DNA of 9,800 nt, from NCBI GenBank assembly GCA_028821035.1, contig JAPPHP010000439.1, positions 1 to 9,800 on the forward strand, given 5' to 3'. Numbering within the stretch: the first letter of the stretch is position 1; each line of letters opens with the position of its first letter. Both the position numbers and the translations under genes were made by a program. Below are positions 8,491 through 9,800 of the stretch, in pieces. Origin of the DNA: Gammaproteobacteria bacterium. Its GTDB lineage: Bacteria > Pseudomonadota > Gammaproteobacteria > Pseudomonadales > Azotimanducaceae. The notes below the pieces were generated by a model, which did not search any database, had not been told where the DNA came from, and saw only the letters and a list, made by a program, of their open reading frames with translations.

Positions 8491-9800
8491 TAGGTGGCAG
8501 GGTCCTCATCCGCGTCGGGTCCGAGCAGGCCCAGTTCCCGCGCACGTTCCACCGCGGCGGACCTGCCGCGTACGCCGAGCGCGTCGAACACGCGGCCGAC
8601 GTGGTAGCGCACCCCCGCTTCGGTGATGCCGAGTGCGCGGGCGATCTCCTTGTCGCGCTCCAGCGCGAGGTGCCGCACTACTTCGCGTTGTCGCGCCGTC
8701 AGGCGCGGCACCATGCCCTGCTTCTCGCTGGCCTTCAGGTCCCGCGACAGCGTCAGGGCCGCGGACCGCTCCGTCGCGTCACCGACGCCCTCGAGAACCC
8801 GGGCCAGCACCGGCAACCCGGCCGCCCGCTCCCGTAGCATCGGTCCCGCGTAATCCGCCTGCGCATACTCGGCGAGGAACGCCTTCATGCGCGCCGTCGC
8901 TACCCGCGCCGTGCCGCGGCGATGCTCCAGCGTCGTCGACAACGCGAGCCCGCGCATCAGCGTGCGCCGCAGGCCGCGCCTCCGGGCCACCCTGGTGAAT
9001 GCGTGTCCAAACGCCCGCCCGGGCGCGTACTCCTCGCGCGCGATGTGCAGCCGCAGCCGCGCACACGCGAGCGCCTCCATCTCCCGCCAGCTCTGACCCG
9101 ACAGGTCCAGACACGCCGATGCGTCCTCCGGCAACTCGACGTCCCGCCAGATGCGCTCCGCCGCACCGACCGCCCCGCTCTCCGCGAGCAGCGACACGTG
9201 CAACGCCGCAAGGAAGCGCCGCAGGGCCGGCAACTCGTGCCGTGTCGCGTACTCGAACATCTCTTCCAGTGCCGTACGCGCGACTGCCACGCCCTCGTGA
9301 CGCAAGGTCGACTCCACCGCCGTCCCCGCCGCCGCGGCGTAAGGCGCGAAGGGCGCGCCACCGCGGGCCAGCGCCCGCGGAATGCTCTCGGCCTCCGGTA
9401 CGCGGGCGAGACGGTTGCGTTCGTGGGCCAGTTCGCGGAAGAGTACCCCCGCCATCGCCGCGGCCGCCGGATCACGCATGTAAGCCGCCTTCGCCGCGCG
9501 TTGCACGTTCCCGTAGCATCGCGCCGCCTCCGAGACGCGACCCTGCGCCATCGCCATCGCGCCGAGCTCCATGTCCACGAACATCGACAGGCTCGTCGTC
9601 TCCCGGCCGAGGAACCGTCGGGCCGCGGCGGCGCGCCCCGACGCCGCTTCGAACTCGGCACGCAGGTTGTGTGTGATGCACAGCCCATGATGGAAGGCCG
9701 CGCGCATGCCCGGGTCGAGTTCCTCCGACGCCGCCAGGCGTCGCTCGGTCTCGATCAACTCGCGCGCCTCCGCCGAGTCCAGCCGGACGCAGCCATACAT
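8490..9800 (-). CDS. LuxR-family transcriptional regulator (MalT-like, helical repeats), 5' partial
   Basis: The visible 436 residues end in a LuxR/GerE-type DNA-binding domain at about 367-426: LTARQREVV, EIARALGIT, VRYHVGRVFDALGV and RSAAVERARELGLL fit the conserved positions, although the first Glu of the usual RExE is Gln. Ahead of it are about 360 residues of Ala/Arg/Leu/Glu-rich helices, resembling the TPR-like sensor region of MalT-type regulators. No receiver or PAS domain is seen. The frame is open to the right edge. The ATG at the very edge is probably internal, and an N-terminal ATPase domain, as in large LuxR (LAL) proteins, may lie outside; this is inference. It is on the same strand as the carboxylase operon and 200 bp upstream, so it is a candidate regulator of it. 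Its ligand is unknown. Confidence 0.82.
   Translation of the reverse strand: MYGCVRLDSAEARELIETERRLAASEELDPGMRAAFHHGLCITHNLRAEFEAASGRAAAARRFLGRETTSLSMFVDMELGAMAMAQGRVSEAARCYGNVQRAAKAAYMRDPAAAAMAGVLFRELAHERNRLARVPEAESIPRALARGGAPFAPYAAAAGTAVESTLRHEGVAVARTALEEMFEYATRHELPALRRFLAALHVSLLAESGAVGAAERIWRDVELPEDASACLDLSGQSWREMEALACARLRLHIAREEYAPGRAFGHAFTRVARRRGLRRTLMRGLALSTTLEHRRGTARVATARMKAFLAEYAQADYAGPMLRERAAGLPVLARVLEGVGDATERSAALTLSRDLKASEKQGMVPRLTARQREVVRHLALERDKEIARALGITEAGVRYHVGRVFDALGVRGRSAAVERARELGLLGPDADEDPAT

Overview
The window is strongly GC-rich, densely packed bacterial chromosome. The genes are of ordinary bacterial type, most of them lie on the minus strand, and I see no transposase, integrase, phage gene, tRNA, rRNA or CRISPR array. 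The mix (XthA-type exonuclease III, an EstB/class C-like serine hydrolase, an acyl-CoA carboxylase with methylmalonyl-CoA epimerase, and a large LuxR-type regulator) suits a high-GC proteobacterium. I cannot place it more finely, and the proteobacterial assignment is itself an inference.

Layout, left to right. (1) Positions 2-1219, plus strand: a beta-lactamase-fold serine hydrolase whose reading frame runs off the left edge. It converges on the next gene with only 20 bp between them. (2) 1240-1914, minus: a cupin-fold protein with its own candidate sigma70 promoter and a 13-bp direct repeat upstream. (3) 2020-2796, minus: exodeoxyribonuclease III with all catalytic residues visible. (4) 2843-3205, minus: a small exported helical protein of unknown function. 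(5) 3282-8289, minus: a three-gene, translationally coupled operon transcribed in the order methylmalonyl-CoA epimerase, carboxyltransferase (beta) subunit, and a long biotin carboxylase with a C-terminal biotinyl domain (alpha). (6) 8290-8489: a 200-bp regulatory gap holding a perfect TATAAT, a 9-bp dyad and a nested stem-loop. (7) 8490-9800, minus: the C-terminal part of a LuxR/MalT-like regulator that runs off the right edge.

The core of the window is the carboxylase operon. An acyl-CoA carboxylase with an epimerase is the usual pair for turning propionyl-CoA into (S)- and then (R)-methylmalonyl-CoA on the way to succinyl-CoA. The mutase that would finish the route, and the biotin ligase needed to charge the alpha subunit, are not in the window. 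The proteins overlap head to tail: TTGA joins epimerase to beta, and TGATG joins beta to alpha. Each junction has a good ribosome binding site inside the previous gene, so production at fixed ratios is likely.

The most unusual item is the 957-residue alpha subunit. It keeps the biotin carboxylase active-site signature and a biotinyl lysine. However, its N-terminal motif is rewritten, it has extra segments inside the ATP-grasp fold, and about 230 residues that I cannot assign lie between the carboxylase and biotinyl domains. The beta subunit keeps both oxyanion-loop motifs but ends in a tail unlike that of classical propionyl-CoA carboxylase beta. I read this as a divergent acyl-CoA carboxylase subclass whose substrate is likely, but not proven, to be propionyl-CoA.
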